From Hawksworthiomyces lignivorus (lineage: Eukaryota; Ascomycota; Sordariomycetes; Ophiostomatales; Ophiostomataceae), in NCBI GenBank assembly GCA_002917075.1, contig NTMA01000004.1, forward strand, positions 310,001-374,000: a stretch of DNA of 64,000 bases, read 5' to 3'. Each line of letters begins with the position of its first letter. Within the stretch, counting starts at the first letter, position 1. The notes under the pieces are model-generated. The model made no database searches. It saw nothing but the letters and a program-made list of their open reading frames with translations, and was not told the DNA's origin. Positions 43,639-54,638 of this stretch are shown here, one piece after another. Both the position numbers and the translations under genes were made by a program.

Positions 43639-46151
43639 TCACTTGCGAGTCGCCCGGGCCTCTCCTCGCCTGGTGCGGCCAGCCGTCTTCGCATCGTTTG
43701 GCTTATCCAGAATCTCTCCAGGCAGATCAAAATCCGTCTCGGGCAGCTCTGGCACGGGCTCTCCCCAGGCCAAGACCGTGCGGCCCTTCCGGCGGCTCCT
43801 ACTTAGTGCCGCATCACGCTGGTACCGCTTGCGGAAGAACGACGTGACGTCCTCCTGTGGCTGTGCTACTGGCTTGGGCTTTGCCGCCGCCTTGGATGCC
43901 ACTGCATTTGGCTTGGGCGAGGCGTCCCGAGATGCATTCGAGTTCGGGCCCTGGTCGTTGGAAGCTGAAGGAGAGGCGCGGCGCGTTGTCTTGCGACGCT
44001 TGCTGGCAGCAGCAGCATCCTTTCCGGATGCGACCCTTGACCGCGCTAGGGCTTCTTCGCGCAGCTGTTGTGCTATGACAGCGTCAAAGTCGCTGGAATC
44101 GGGCTGGCTGTCGTCGTCCATATCTTCTCCAGCATCGTCGCCGTCTTCAACCATCTCTTCGTCCTGGTCGTTCTTGTCTTCGTCTTCTATTTGTTCATTG
44201 CTGGCAGCTTCTTTCTCGTCATCAGGTGCGCGGTCACCATCCTTGCCGGTCACATCTCGACGCTTCCTTGACTTTTGTGTTTTTTCTGCTGCCGCTGAGC
44301 GAGCCTTGGCCTTTCCCTTTCCCCGAGGCTCTCGGGTGCTTGTTTCCACCTGAGACGCTTCTGTTGCTTCCGCCGCCGCTGCCGCCGCCGCTGCCTCTCG
44401 AGCCTTCACTTCCTCAGCATGCGCACGATCCTTTTCCAGCTTCCTGCGCTTCTCTTCGAAGGCCCACAGTCGGAATTTTTCCAAGATGACACGACAGCCA
44501 CGGATAAAGTGCTCGCGTGCCGGTTCGAATGTCTTCTTTCTGCTCTCCGTGATGCCACTCACGCCCATGGTCCGCAGCCAGTCGGGACCCTGCAGGCCCT
44601 CCAGCAGGCGAACGATCTGGTCTTTCTCGTGCTGGGCACGTCCCTTCTCGCTGTTGCGGATGGAACGCTCGAGACGCTCGGCGCGTTTGTGGTGCGGTTC
44701 GAAATAGGAGTCGGGCAAGGGATCCACGGCGCCTTTGCCCTTGTGCTGGTTTCCGAGAAACGTAAAGTCAAGCACATGCGAATCGAAGACGTCATAGAAC
44801 AGCTTGTCGCCATACCCCCGTACAGGAACCACGGCTGTGCGATCGCTGCTACGAAGAGATTCGGCTAGCGGCATTGAAGAAGAGAGTATTACAGGATGCG
44901 CGGTACTCGATTCAACGAGAAGTATGGGTGTATCGATGTTCAGAATATCTGCATCAAGTCAGCGGGAGTGGCCAAAAAAGGGGACGGCAAAGAAAAAGAA
45001 GGATGGTTATACGTACGTTCTTCCTTTGGATCGTTCCCAATAACCTCGTCGTAATCCGGGAAATAAGCAGACAGTTCACTCTTGAAGCGCGTGGCCTCCT
45101 GCGAGCGCAGTTTCCGACCGCCTTCTGGTGGCCCGCTAGCCACCGCTACCGCCTCAGCAGGAGTAACCTGCAGGCCCTTGAGCTCCTGCTTGAAGCCATT
45201 GGTGGCCTTTTCCTTGGGTTTTACAGCCAGCTGGGACGTGTTTTTAGGCAGCGCGCGGCCGCCTGCGCGCTGAGCATTAGCCGAAGAGGCCGAGGAGGAG
45301 GCCGAGGTAGAGGCGGCGGTTGCTGTTGAGGTGTTCTTATCGGAGAGTTCTCTGTCTTGGATTGTAGAGCCACTATGTTGCTGTTTGTTGGAGATAGGAC
45401 GCGATGAGGATGAGGACGAAGCCCTTATGGCAGCCGCCGATGAAGCGGCAGCGGCGGCGATTGGCGTGGTCGTCGATGCAGCCGCGAGGGAAGAAGGCGG
45501 TGGTGCTGTCGTCGTCGCTTTTGCAGCCTTTGTGGCCTTTGCTGCAGTCGATGCGCTACCAATTGTGCGGCCAGCAGCATTTTTTGGCGGGGGTAGTGGT
45601 TGTGGAGGTGCAGTAGCCGCCTGTGGGACAGCGGCGAGCGCCGATGGGGCAGTGGCGGCGCCAGTGGGTTTTGAGGGTTTCGAGTAGATTTCTACGGCCA
45701 GCCTGGGGCGCTTCTTCAGAGCGGCTTCGTAGTCACGGTCGCTGACGGTAGTATCGTCGTCGGCGTCTTTTTGCGAGTCGATTTTCCGCTTGGATCGCAT
45801 CGGATTCGCATGGTTGAGAATGTTTTGAACGCTTCGCGTCGGGGGAGAGGCAATGGAAAAGGACAGCTGTTGCTGTTGATGCTGGGGTTGTTTTTGTTGT
45901 GGTGGTGGTTTTGGCGGTGGAGGCGTTGGTGTTTGGGGGAGTTGTTGCTGTGGAGAGGGGCGCGTCAGGCGGTGCTGCTGCTGTTGGTGCTGTTGGTGCT
46001 GCTGGTGGTGGAAGTTTTGGTGGAACTGGTCCAGCGTGGTCTGCTGCAATTTTTGCTTTGGCAGAAGGACAGGTGTCGCGCGGCGGTGGACGTCAGCTCG
46101 GCGCGACCGTGTGCCAGGAGCCATAGGCAGGATCGTTAGTGTTTCGAGCAT
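43639..46151 (-). CDS. SAS4: SAS4-like subunit of a silencing/histone acetyltransferase complex
   Basis: Exon 1 is 46151-45017 and exon 2 is 44948-43639, with intron GTACGT...CAG, giving 814 residues. In yeast, Sas4 with Sas5 activates the MYST acetyltransferase Sas2, which acetylates H4K16 to limit silent chromatin. The join yields NDPKEEHILNIDTPILLVESS, the usual start of the conserved block. The SAS4 domain then shows YGDKLFYDVFDSHVLDF, YFEPHHKRAERLERSIRN, EKDQIVRLLEGLQGPDWLR and GVSGITESRKKTFEP, ending in FRLWAFEEKRRK. The N-terminal half is disordered (Gln, Pro, Ala, Ser) with the KRKID and RRATPV basic patches. The C-terminus is basic/acidic (EEMVEDGDDAGEDMDDD) and ends RATRK. I chose the ATG at 46151, since codons further upstream lack an ATG. 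MAPGTRSRR at 46124 is an alternative start. Confidence 0.85.
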
Positions 46152-48136
46152 GGCGAATCGAGCATTGTCGAAAGAGAGAGAATATGAGAAGGACAAAAAT
46201 CAAAAATCAAAATCGCTCCCTCTATCGATGCCGGTCTGATGGCAGGGATTTGGTGGCGATTGATGAGATGGATTGAGGATGCGAGTCTTCTTTTTTTTCG
46301 CTGGACGTCCTTTGTTTTGCTTTGTTTTGCTTATTTTTTTATTTTTCGCCCTGGTCGCTTTACCGTTTCGGTCTTTTGATGGGCGTGGGAAGGAGCGAAT
46401 TGATTTTCCCTTCCTTGTTTTTGGCTCTTTCTCTCTCGCTAGTGCCAGAGGCAGCGTTCTGTGCTTCGCTCTTTCCCCTCCTATTTTTCCATCCCTTCTT
46501 CTCCGCCCCTTTCCCCCCTACATTTCCTTGACTTGTCAGCAATTTGGCGGTGGAAATTGGGAGAAGCTGGCAAGAGGGGGCAGATCCCTGGAGGCAAGTT
46601 GCAGCCAAGCAAAAGCAAAAGAGAGAAAGGGGCAATCCAAAAAAAAAAAAAAAAAAAAATTGTTCAAAAAAAAAAAAAAATACTTCTGTTGTACAAAACG
46701 TACAGAATTATAAAGTTATCCGTTCTCCAGTGAAGACACACAACATCGTGCAGAAATAAAACTTTTGAAAAATACAATAGAATAAAATAGAGATCGATTC
46801 TTGATGCATATACATATGTAGCAAATAGTCGAGTACTTCTAATCGTACAGTTGATAATTTTCATTGTTTTGCTCCCTGGTCTGCTTTTCTTTTTCTTTCA
46901 GAATTATTAGCACTGTACAAATTATATAGAATATGTGGCATCGAACATAATGTACAGTATTCTCTGCTGTTGATAAGATAAGAACAGTATTCGCACTGTA
47001 TTTGGGTCGTTGCCTCCGCGAGTGCCTACAATTAATATGAGGTGCGCAGTCAATGCACACAAGTGGGGGAGACTGGGTGGACAGCGGAAACCTCGTGAGC
47101 AGCAAAGGGAGGCGGGATGTAAGGAAGAATAAATGAAACAAAATGAAGGCTTTCTACCCAAGAGCGGTACGAACAATGAAGAATATCAGATAGGCAAAAA
47201 ATAAAGATAGCCATGATTATCAGTCCAGCCTTGGACACTTTCGAATGATTCAACTAGCAGAGAAGAGCTGCGAATCCGGCTGCCTGGATTCTGCAGCGGG
47301 TGGCCTCCGCCACATCTGCCACCCCAGCGCGCTGCTCGTACGGGCAAACAGCGTCGCATGGGCTCCATTGCAAGCCCTAAATATAGCAGTCAACCACTCA
47401 GGCAGCCAGATATCTAGGCATCGGATGAGCGCCAAAAACCACCTGTTCACCACCAACGGCCTCCCCCTGCTTGCGTAGTCTCGGGAAGTAGCCACAGCCC
47501 GTTGTTCAGGTACATCCGCGCAGAGCAGCACAGCCAGGGCCGCGATTGATCACGAAATAGACTCCAAAACCGTAGAGCATTCGTACTCGTACAGCCCGTC
47601 AAAGGCTTGGCTTTCTGACAGAGCAACGCTAGTCGTTCGCTCGGGAAGAGAAGCCCATTGAAAATCCTAGCACCCTAGATAAGACAAAAGCTCTGCTGCG
47701 GCATATAAAGTGACCGGAAATAGAGTTCTGCCAAGATCTGTCGACACATGCCTTAAAACGGCCGTGATGCCCCTCGGACCTACCTACATCGGACTCTGGG
47801 ACACGGAACTAATAAAAAGCTGACTGGCGGCTGAGAATCTGGAAAAGATCAGAATATCTGCCACACCATTGCTTGGTCAACGCATTGAGGGCATTTCTTT
47901 TGGTTGCCTTCGATTGGGTTGTATTCCTTCAAAAGGCGAAAGCAGGACGTGATCAACTACGAGCACGCGCACCTGTTCCCAAAGCGGCCTTTTATCGGTA
48001 TCGCCTACTTTTCTCTTCCCTCAGTTGTCTTTCTCTTCACCATTTATCTAATTCCTCTTTTATTCTCGAATTGCCCTTCTTTTGTGCATCATTGGCATAT
48101 TTCAACACTTTCTATTTTGTTAAAGTACTGGAGAGA
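46152..48136. other. Divergent intergenic region (SAS4-like / IQ-motif protein)
   Basis: 2 kb with A-runs at about 46638-46659 and 46666-46680 on the plus strand, AT-rich DNA at 46680-46950, and CGTACTCGTAC at 47582-47592. An open frame runs into the IQ-motif gene from the left but lacks an ATG before 48137. No gene seen. Confidence 0.5.
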
Positions 48137-50428
48137 ATGGAGCAAGCAGCAGACGCGCACGCTGCTCCCGCGGTCTCCGAGCTCGACGGCTCTACGACGT
48201 CATCGCATGCCCCACCACAGGGGACAGCCTCGCCAACTGCAACAGCCAGCTCGACTGCAGAGCCTAGCGAGCAACCACACCAAAATTCCGCCTCTGAGCA
48301 CAGAAGCAGGGCACCGCGGCCCTCTTTCGATAGTGCCCGTCCCTCGTCGGCGCACAAGGAGTATCTTGACAGCCTTGTCGTGCCCTCTAACGTCGAGATT
48401 GCACGCATTGCCGAGGTCCAGGATGCGCGCGAAGCCGAGCAGCGGCGCCGGACGCGCCAGCAGCGGCAGCAGCAGCGGCGGAGCCTCGACGCCAGCTCCA
48501 AAGCGTCAGGCGACCGGACCAGCAGCATCGGGCAGGCCCACAGCGACGGCGCCTCGGAGGCGCTGTCGGCAGAGACGGCGTCATCCAAGCGGCACAGCTT
48601 CTCCAAGCGACTTGGCTTCGGCCGCCTGGACGAGCTTGCCCGCACCAGGGCCGCCATTGTGATCCAGCGGCACTACCGCGGTTACCGGACACGCCGCGAG
48701 ATGAAAGGGCTGGGCATCAGCGCCAGAACACGCTGGGTCCACACCATCCGAGAGGCCCAGTACCGCGAGCTGACGCGGACGCGGCCGCGGGCACGCACCG
48801 ACGCGCGGCCGGCAACCGGCGTGCCAGGATCGGAGCTGGGGCCCCAAGGTAGTCCACCGGCGGATTCGGTCTTTGAACGACCCCTGAGCGGGCATGGACC
48901 AGGCGGCGAGTCTAGCGCTCGGCAGAACTGGAAGAAAGCGGCAGGCATCTTGAGGCGGGCCAATATCGACTCAGACTCCGACTCCGACTCAGATTCAGAT
49001 GATGACGACGACGAGGGTGACGAGGGTGACGGCCGCACAAGCGCCGGTCCTTTCTCAGGCTCGGATTCGGATTCCTATTCCGACCTTGGCGCCAGCCGGC
49101 CCAAGCCCGAGTCGGCTACCGAGATACCACCGCGCCTCAAGAAGCGCACCACTGAGGAGCGCGAGCGCCGCGCCGCCGCCCGGGCAGAGCGCCGCCGCGA
49201 CGCCCGCATGATGGACCTGCAGTACTTTCTGGAGATGATCGACCACAAGCACCGCTACGGCGCCAACCTGCGCACGTACCACGAGGCCTGGAAGAGCGCC
49301 GACACGCAGGAGCCGTTTTTCTACTGGCTCGACCTGGGCGAGGGCCGCGCCGTCGACCTGCCCGCCTGCCCGCGCACCCGCCTCGAGCGCGAGCGCGTGC
49401 GCTACCTGACGCGCGAGGAGCGCCAGCACTACCTCGTGCAGGTCGACGCCCAGGGCCGCCTGTGCTGGGCCAAGAACGGCGTCCCCGTCGACACCTCCCC
49501 GGGCGCCTGGAAGGACAGCGTCAACGGCATCGTGCCCATCGACGACCCGACACCGGCCTACGAGCCGCCGCCGCCGTCCGACGACGAGGACGACGAGTAC
49601 CAGTGGTACGCGGACGGCGGCGAAGGCGGCGATCTCTCCCACGCCGACGCCGTGGCCGAGGACGGCACCTCGTCGTCATCGTCGCCGTCGTCGTCGTCGG
49701 GGGCCTCGTCTTCGGGCAGCGACAGCGACGTCGACGGCGAACACGAAAACGGCAACAACAAGGACGTCGTGGACGCCGAGGACGCCGGGGACGCCACGGC
49801 CGCGGGCAAGGGTGGCGGCCGTCGCCGCCACCACCTGCACCTGCCGCAGTTCTACTCCAAGACGGCGCTGATCAACGCGCTCCAGCGCCGCGCCATCAAG
49901 AAGAACACGTGGATCTTCGTCGCCGACACGCGCTTCCGCCTCTACGTCGGCCTCAAGGACGCCGGCCGCTTCCAGCACTCGTCCTTTCTGCAGGGCGCCC
50001 GCATCGGCGCCGCCGGCCTGCTCACCGCCAGCGCCGGCCACCTCACCTCGCTGGCGCCCCTCAGCGGCCACTACCGCCCGCCCACCGCCAACTTCCGCGC
50101 CTTTCTGCAGTCCCTGCGCGCATCCGGCGTCGACATGCGCCACGTCACCATCTCTAAGTCGTACGTCATGCTGGTCGGGCTCGAGGCCTACATGGACGCG
50201 CGGCGGCGGGGCAAGAAGCTGCTCAGGGGCCTGGCCCTGCACCACCATCACCACCATCACCACCATCGCTGCCACCACAAGGACGACAAGACCACACAAG
50301 AGGGAGATGGAAAAGGCGGCGGCGACGGCCACGAGCGGACAGCCAACCATCTGCTGCACAAACTGAGCGCTCTAGCACTGCCGCACGGGCCCGCAGCGGA
50401 TGCCGGGAAGGAAAAAGAGAAGGCCTGA
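48137..50428 (+). CDS. IQ-motif (calmodulin-binding) protein, fungal
   Basis: A single exon of 763 residues, started at the ATG at 48137 because upstream in-frame sequence has no ATG. An IQ motif (AIVIQRHYRGYRTRREMKG, about residues 173-191) should bind calmodulin or a related light chain. Before it lie a coiled basic/Gln stretch (RRRTRQQRQQQRR) and a Ser-rich region. After it come an acidic Ser/Asp tract, then a conserved block (MMDLQYFLEMIDHKHRYG, YHEAWKSADTQEPFFYWLD, YLVQVDAQGRLCW) with a WAKNGVPVDT segment that looks like a shared domain of unannotated fungal IQ proteins. A later block (FYSKTALINALQRRAIKKNTWIF, LYVGLKDAGRFQHSSFL, RASGVDMRHVTISKSYVML) is also ordered-looking. A histidine run (about 50241-50270) lies near the C-terminus. 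Function is unknown. It is not a myosin or IQGAP. Confidence 0.85.
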   Translation: MEQAADAHAAPAVSELDGSTTSSHAPPQGTASPTATASSTAEPSEQPHQNSASEHRSRAPRPSFDSARPSSAHKEYLDSLVVPSNVEIARIAEVQDAREAEQRRRTRQQRQQQRRSLDASSKASGDRTSSIGQAHSDGASEALSAETASSKRHSFSKRLGFGRLDELARTRAAIVIQRHYRGYRTRREMKGLGISARTRWVHTIREAQYRELTRTRPRARTDARPATGVPGSELGPQGSPPADSVFERPLSGHGPGGESSARQNWKKAAGILRRANIDSDSDSDSDSDDDDDEGDEGDGRTSAGPFSGSDSDSYSDLGASRPKPESATEIPPRLKKRTTEERERRAAARAERRRDARMMDLQYFLEMIDHKHRYGANLRTYHEAWKSADTQEPFFYWLDLGEGRAVDLPACPRTRLERERVRYLTREERQHYLVQVDAQGRLCWAKNGVPVDTSPGAWKDSVNGIVPIDDPTPAYEPPPPSDDEDDEYQWYADGGEGGDLSHADAVAEDGTSSSSSPSSSSGASSSGSDSDVDGEHENGNNKDVVDAEDAGDATAAGKGGGRRRHHLHLPQFYSKTALINALQRRAIKKNTWIFVADTRFRLYVGLKDAGRFQHSSFLQGARIGAAGLLTASAGHLTSLAPLSGHYRPPTANFRAFLQSLRASGVDMRHVTISKSYVMLVGLEAYMDARRRGKKLLRGLALHHHHHHHHHRCHHKDDKTTQEGDGKGGGDGHERTANHLLHKLSALALPHGPAADAGKEKEKA

Positions 50429-50908
50429 CGAGGAGTCATATCACGAGGAGATGATAATGAATTAAGAAGTTTTTTTTTTTTTTTTTTTAGAATTTGCCCG
50501 CTCGGCATTGTATTATACCCCCTTTCACGTTTGGTATATGAAAGTTTCTGATATGATTATGACGCTGATGATCCTGCATCGCTTGTGCATTGTGACTGTT
50601 CTGTCCTACCCCTTTATATTCTTTGCTCCTGCTGGGAAGCCTCTCCCATAAGGGGAACCTGGATTCCGCCAAGACGTAGACAGAGGAGATGCCGCCAGTC
50701 GCGTTGGTAAAATATCCGCAGTGGACTGTAAGGCTGCTCCCCCCCTCAACTGGTTCGCATCGAGTCTGGCTGCTGCTATCTTGTCTTCTGCATGCCAGCT
50801 TCTGTAATAGAAGAAAGACTGTTCGAGCAGTCCGAGTGTCGATTCCCGGCCATGAGAAAAGTATAGAGAGATTTCATATTTTCTTTCGTATCCCTTTCAA
50901 AGTTAGCT
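50429..50908. other. Convergent 3' intergenic region
   Basis: It begins with the 3' sequence of the IQ-motif gene and has a T18-20 run at about 50470-50489. No gene seen. Confidence 0.55.
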
Positions 50909-51460
50909 TCAGCACGGAGCAGGCGCAGGCGCAGCTGCTGCTGCACCAACACCTGAGGACTCATTTGCTGTCTGCGCCTTCATTGCCGCCGCCGCCGTCT
51001 GCTTGGTACCCTGGGCGGTCTTCCGCCGCGTCGATGACGACCCTTTCATGCCGAGGAGCGCCGCCGCCTGCATGTGGGAAACCCTACTCTTGCCGACACC
51101 ACTGCCGGCTCTTGGACTCGAGCTGCGGCCGCTGCCGCTCTGAGCCTCTCCTTTCTGCTGCTGTGTGCGCCGCGCGCCTCGCGGACTCACGAGCCGGGGC
51201 CGCCCCGCACGCTTGGCCGAGGCGAACGAGCCGGTCTCCTGGAAGCGGCGCAGCGTGGACGCCAGCACCCCGTGGCTGACGCCAAAGGCGCGCGCGACGT
51301 CCATGTGGCGGGCGTAGCCGGCGCCGCAGGCGGCACCGCACAGGGCGGCGCGCTGCAGCTCGGTCAGCGGCTTCTGCTTCTGGCGGCCGGCCATGACGAT
51401 GGCGGCAAAGGCGGGGAGGTCGATGGCGTCCTCCTCCAGCAGCGCGTCGTCTCGCCCCAT
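50909..51460 (-). CDS. Small protein with a Tc1/mariner-type helix-turn-helix, possibly domesticated
   Basis: A frame of 183 residues with an ATG at 51460 (upstream codons of the frame lack ATG). Residues about 30-95 read PLTELQRAALCGA, MDVARAFGVSHGVLASTLRRF and ETGSFASAKRAGRPRLVSPR. This is the layout of the paired-like helix-turn-helix plus GRP(R/K) minor-groove arm found at the N-terminus of Tc1/mariner transposases. No DDE/D catalytic domain follows. The remainder is Ser/Gln/Gly/Lys-rich and ends in an Ala/Pro tail. Codon composition is GC-rich and intact, unlike decayed transposons. No terminal inverted repeats are evident. I infer a DNA-binding protein derived from a transposase. A truncated transposon copy is the alternative. 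Confidence 0.7.
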   Translation of the reverse strand: MGRDDALLEEDAIDLPAFAAIVMAGRQKQKPLTELQRAALCGAACGAGYARHMDVARAFGVSHGVLASTLRRFQETGSFASAKRAGRPRLVSPRGARRTQQQKGEAQSGSGRSSSPRAGSGVGKSRVSHMQAAALLGMKGSSSTRRKTAQGTKQTAAAAMKAQTANESSGVGAAAAAPAPAPC

Positions 51461-52019
51461 GTTCAATCTCTTTCTTCTCTTCCTTTTTATTTTTTTTATA
51501 TATTTAATTTCCGAAAAGTATCGGTATTCTAGATTTGACGCTCAGATAAAACAAATAGACATTTCAGAAGACATGCGCTCGCGCATACGCGGGACTCGAG
51601 AAACCCTCCAACTTTGATAAGTTCACCACCTATTACAGCCTCATCCTCACGAGCTGTTCGCGCCGTTCCATTGATACGGGTTGTACCCTCCAAGAAAAGG
51701 CGTCGCACAGGCCAATAGCGGCCGGCGGCCCCCCAACCGGGCTTCCAGAAGGGGTGTAGACTTTAATAGATTACGTATGTGTAATTTATTTGGCCCCCAA
51801 TCTCCACTATATTATTAGAGAAATAATTACGGAGTAGAATGAACAGCACTATTTTCTTCAATGGATCCAGCAAATAGAAAAGCATCTGCCGATGATAAAA
51901 CGAAGCTCAATTGGCGCAAAACGATCCTGTGACAGATACGCAAATCACCACGCCATTTTCCTCTCGCCTCTGCGATCGCATTCTCTCCTCATCAAATTGT
52001 TCCATGGGCTGAGACCATA
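51461..52019. other. Divergent intergenic region
   Basis: Separates the helix-turn-helix gene and Ypt35. It contains TTACGGAGTA at 51827-51836 and an AT-rich core. No gene seen. Confidence 0.55.
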
Positions 52020-53710
52020 ATGGCTGCGTCGGTATCGACGAGCGAATTGCTTCAGACGCACCAGCTTACCATGCCTGCTGCAACCACAAACCAAGGAGAG
52101 AGATTGCTTGCGCCGCGCAAGGTTGGCGCATCTGCGCACAGCGATCTGCCGACGAATGGCCGGGGGCCGAGGGCGGCACGGAGGAGCCATGGCAGCGACA
52201 GCAGCGACGACGGCCCTACGCCGTTCCCACCATACCGCGAACGGGGCAACCGCACCAAGGGAGACTCTTACGCCCGCAACGGCATCGACATACTACCAAA
52301 TCTCTCCGGCTCTGATGCAGGCTCCTCATCTTCCTTGCAGATAGACCAAATTAGATTAATACACGATTCTACAAATCTGATTGTCGCCCGACCTTATTTT
52401 GACGATTTTCGAGATCCAGAACCACAGCCACAGCCAGACCCCGGCCTAGAAGAGGATACCTCCCCACGAGAAGCCCTTACGCTTTTAGCACCTAATTCCA
52501 CAAACGTGTCAGACGCCTATTCTTTGGATGTTGATGCAGTTACCGCTGTCGGGCCAGCAGGAGGGCCGCAACCACCGCCGCCGCCACCGTACTGGATTCA
52601 CAGTCGCGAGGGATCACCTGACAACAATCCGAACCCGGGGTCGGCTGCGGCAACGACAGCCGCCGCATCCATGCCGGCGCGCGGCAAACGAGCCTCTGGT
52701 CCGTCTCTATTTGGCATGCTGTCCAAGCCTTCGCTGCTCCTCTCTTCCAAGCACCGACCTGAACCTCCCTCGACAGCCTCCTCATCCTCGGCTGCTACCA
52801 CCGCGACTGCTACCTCCACTTCCTTCTTCTCCTCTGGCCCACCCGCCATCTATGCCAGCAATTCCGGCGCCGCTGCCGCCGCCGCGTCTCCGTCTTCCTC
52901 CCGGCCGTCCACTTCTCGCAGCGGCCCCAGTGGCGGCGGCGGCCACCGCCGCGACACGTCCTCCTCTTCTTCGATGCTCAACCTCAATCTCATCACGCTG
53001 CAGGACAACGAAGCGCCCGACGACGACGCTGGCACCGCCTTCGGGAGCCTGTATAGTCCACCAGGCCAGGCCGCAAACGGGCTGGCTGGCAGACACGGCA
53101 GCAACGGCGGAAGCAGTGGTTGGTACGGCGACAACCGCTGCTGGGCGCGCCGCGTGGACATCACCGACTACGTAATCGTCAACGGCGCCGGCGTCGGGCG
53201 GAATCTTGGGGCGTTCACCGTCTGGACCGTCCGCGTCCATACACTAGAGGTACGACCCGAAACTCAGCAGTTTTTGCTATCTTTCAGTATTTGTCTATTG
53301 AATTGGTCCTAATCCATTTTTCTTATAACTCTCCAGGGCAGCTCCTTCTCTGTGCACAAGCGCTACTCCGAGTTCGACACGCTCCGCCGACGCCTCATCG
53401 CCAGCTTTCCGCAGGCGCGCGCCAGCCGCGGCGGCGCTCTGCCGCCGCTACCGCCCAAGAGCGTGCTGGGCAAGTTCCAGCCAGCATTCCTCGAGCAGCG
53501 GCGGCTGGGGCTTCAGTATTTCCTCAAGTAAGCGGTCTCTCTCTTTCTGACTTTGGGACTTGACAATACACGGCTTCCAATCCCACCGTGACAGCTGGAT
53601 CCTTTTCTTTCGCCTAATTTTACTTCGAGAAACTAACTATCCTCAGCTGCATTCTCCTGAACCCGGAGTTCGCTGGATCACCAGTTCTAGGGGAGTTCTT
53701 GTTCCCATAA
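52020..53710 (+). CDS. YPT35: PX-domain protein Ypt35
   Basis: Three exons, 52020-53249, 53337-53527 and 53647-53710, join to 494 residues. Introns start GTACGA and GTAAGC and both end CAG. Ypt35 binds PI3P on endosomes and vacuoles through its PX domain and recruits the Vps13 lipid-transfer protein to those membranes in yeast via an N-terminal motif. The C-terminal PX domain reads WARRVDITDYVIVNG, GAFTVWTVRVHTLEGSSFSV, HKRYSEFDTLRRRL, LPPLPPKS and RRLGLQYFLNCILLNPEF, ending GEFLFP. The Arg/Tyr lipid-binding patch and Pro loop are visible. The N-terminal 370 residues are disordered, Ser/Pro/Ala-rich. The last exon is tiny (64 nt). The Vps13-binding PxP-type motif was not located with confidence. 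Confidence 0.93.
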
Positions 53711-54638
53711 ATTGAAAAGCTAACCAGCTTGCCTTTTATGTGACGATATACAACGATTCCTGACGTATCATACAATACCGATGCTTAATGTGGGAGAGGA
53801 GAGACTAAGAGTCCTCGAGAGTAATACCCTTACCCTTTTTTTTTTTTTTTAGTATACCCGCCAAGGAGGCTGCTCAACATAAATAGGCGGGCGGACATGT
53901 ATTATTTCTTTTTTTTTTCTTTTTTTTTTTCTTTTTAGAAAGGTTGAGACTTTATTTACTATGGCGTTGACAATTTGGGCGGTCTCAAATATATGTACAG
54001 GAGAAGCTCATTTATACCTTGTAATTGTCTTTCGGTTCACATTTCATCTAGTTTTGTTCTTCGCTATACCCAAATGCTTGGCTGGCCTTGTATGTTGAGT
54101 ACAAGAAGAATCTTTAATAAAACAGCTATATCAATCCCCATAAAGGAAATGGGATACTTCGAAATACAGGGCCAAAAGAAAGAAAATATGCTCGAAACAC
54201 ATTTATATGCCCTCTCAGAAAACGCCCGGGTGTCATCATCCCATTGTCTCGCTTACGTGGGATGGAGAAAAGAGAAAGGAAAGTGGAAATTAAAACTGAA
54301 GTAAGAAAAAAGGAAATGCACCCAGAAAATTCTAAACTCGGAAAAGAGAAAAGGATAGAAAAAAAGTCCTGTCACCCCTTTTTTGCTGTTGGCCATGTCG
54401 TTCCGATGCCAAATGCCCACCAACTAGTCCGGATACCGCGCGTATCATGCATTACGCCTCTGGATCTACCGAGAGGTCTGAATACCGAGTAAATAAGTAC
54501 ATAAAAAGGCGACCAAAAGAAGAGAAGAGAAGAAAGGGCAAAGAAATCCTCCGTCTATGCAAGGCCGTCCACATGTGGCCTTTCGTCATTTGTCGCTAAT
54601 ACCTAGTTGCCATGCTATGTCCGTATATCCAAGTCTGT
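53711..54638. other. Convergent 3' intergenic region (Ypt35 / phosphotransferase)
   Basis: AT-rich, with T-runs at about 53838-53851 and 53908-53936. No gene seen. Confidence 0.55.

Noticed and set aside
47873..48136. Upstream N-terminal extension of the IQ-motif gene
   Set aside because: The frame is open but begins at TTG and has no ATG before 48137. Its hydrophobic, aromatic composition looks like leader DNA.
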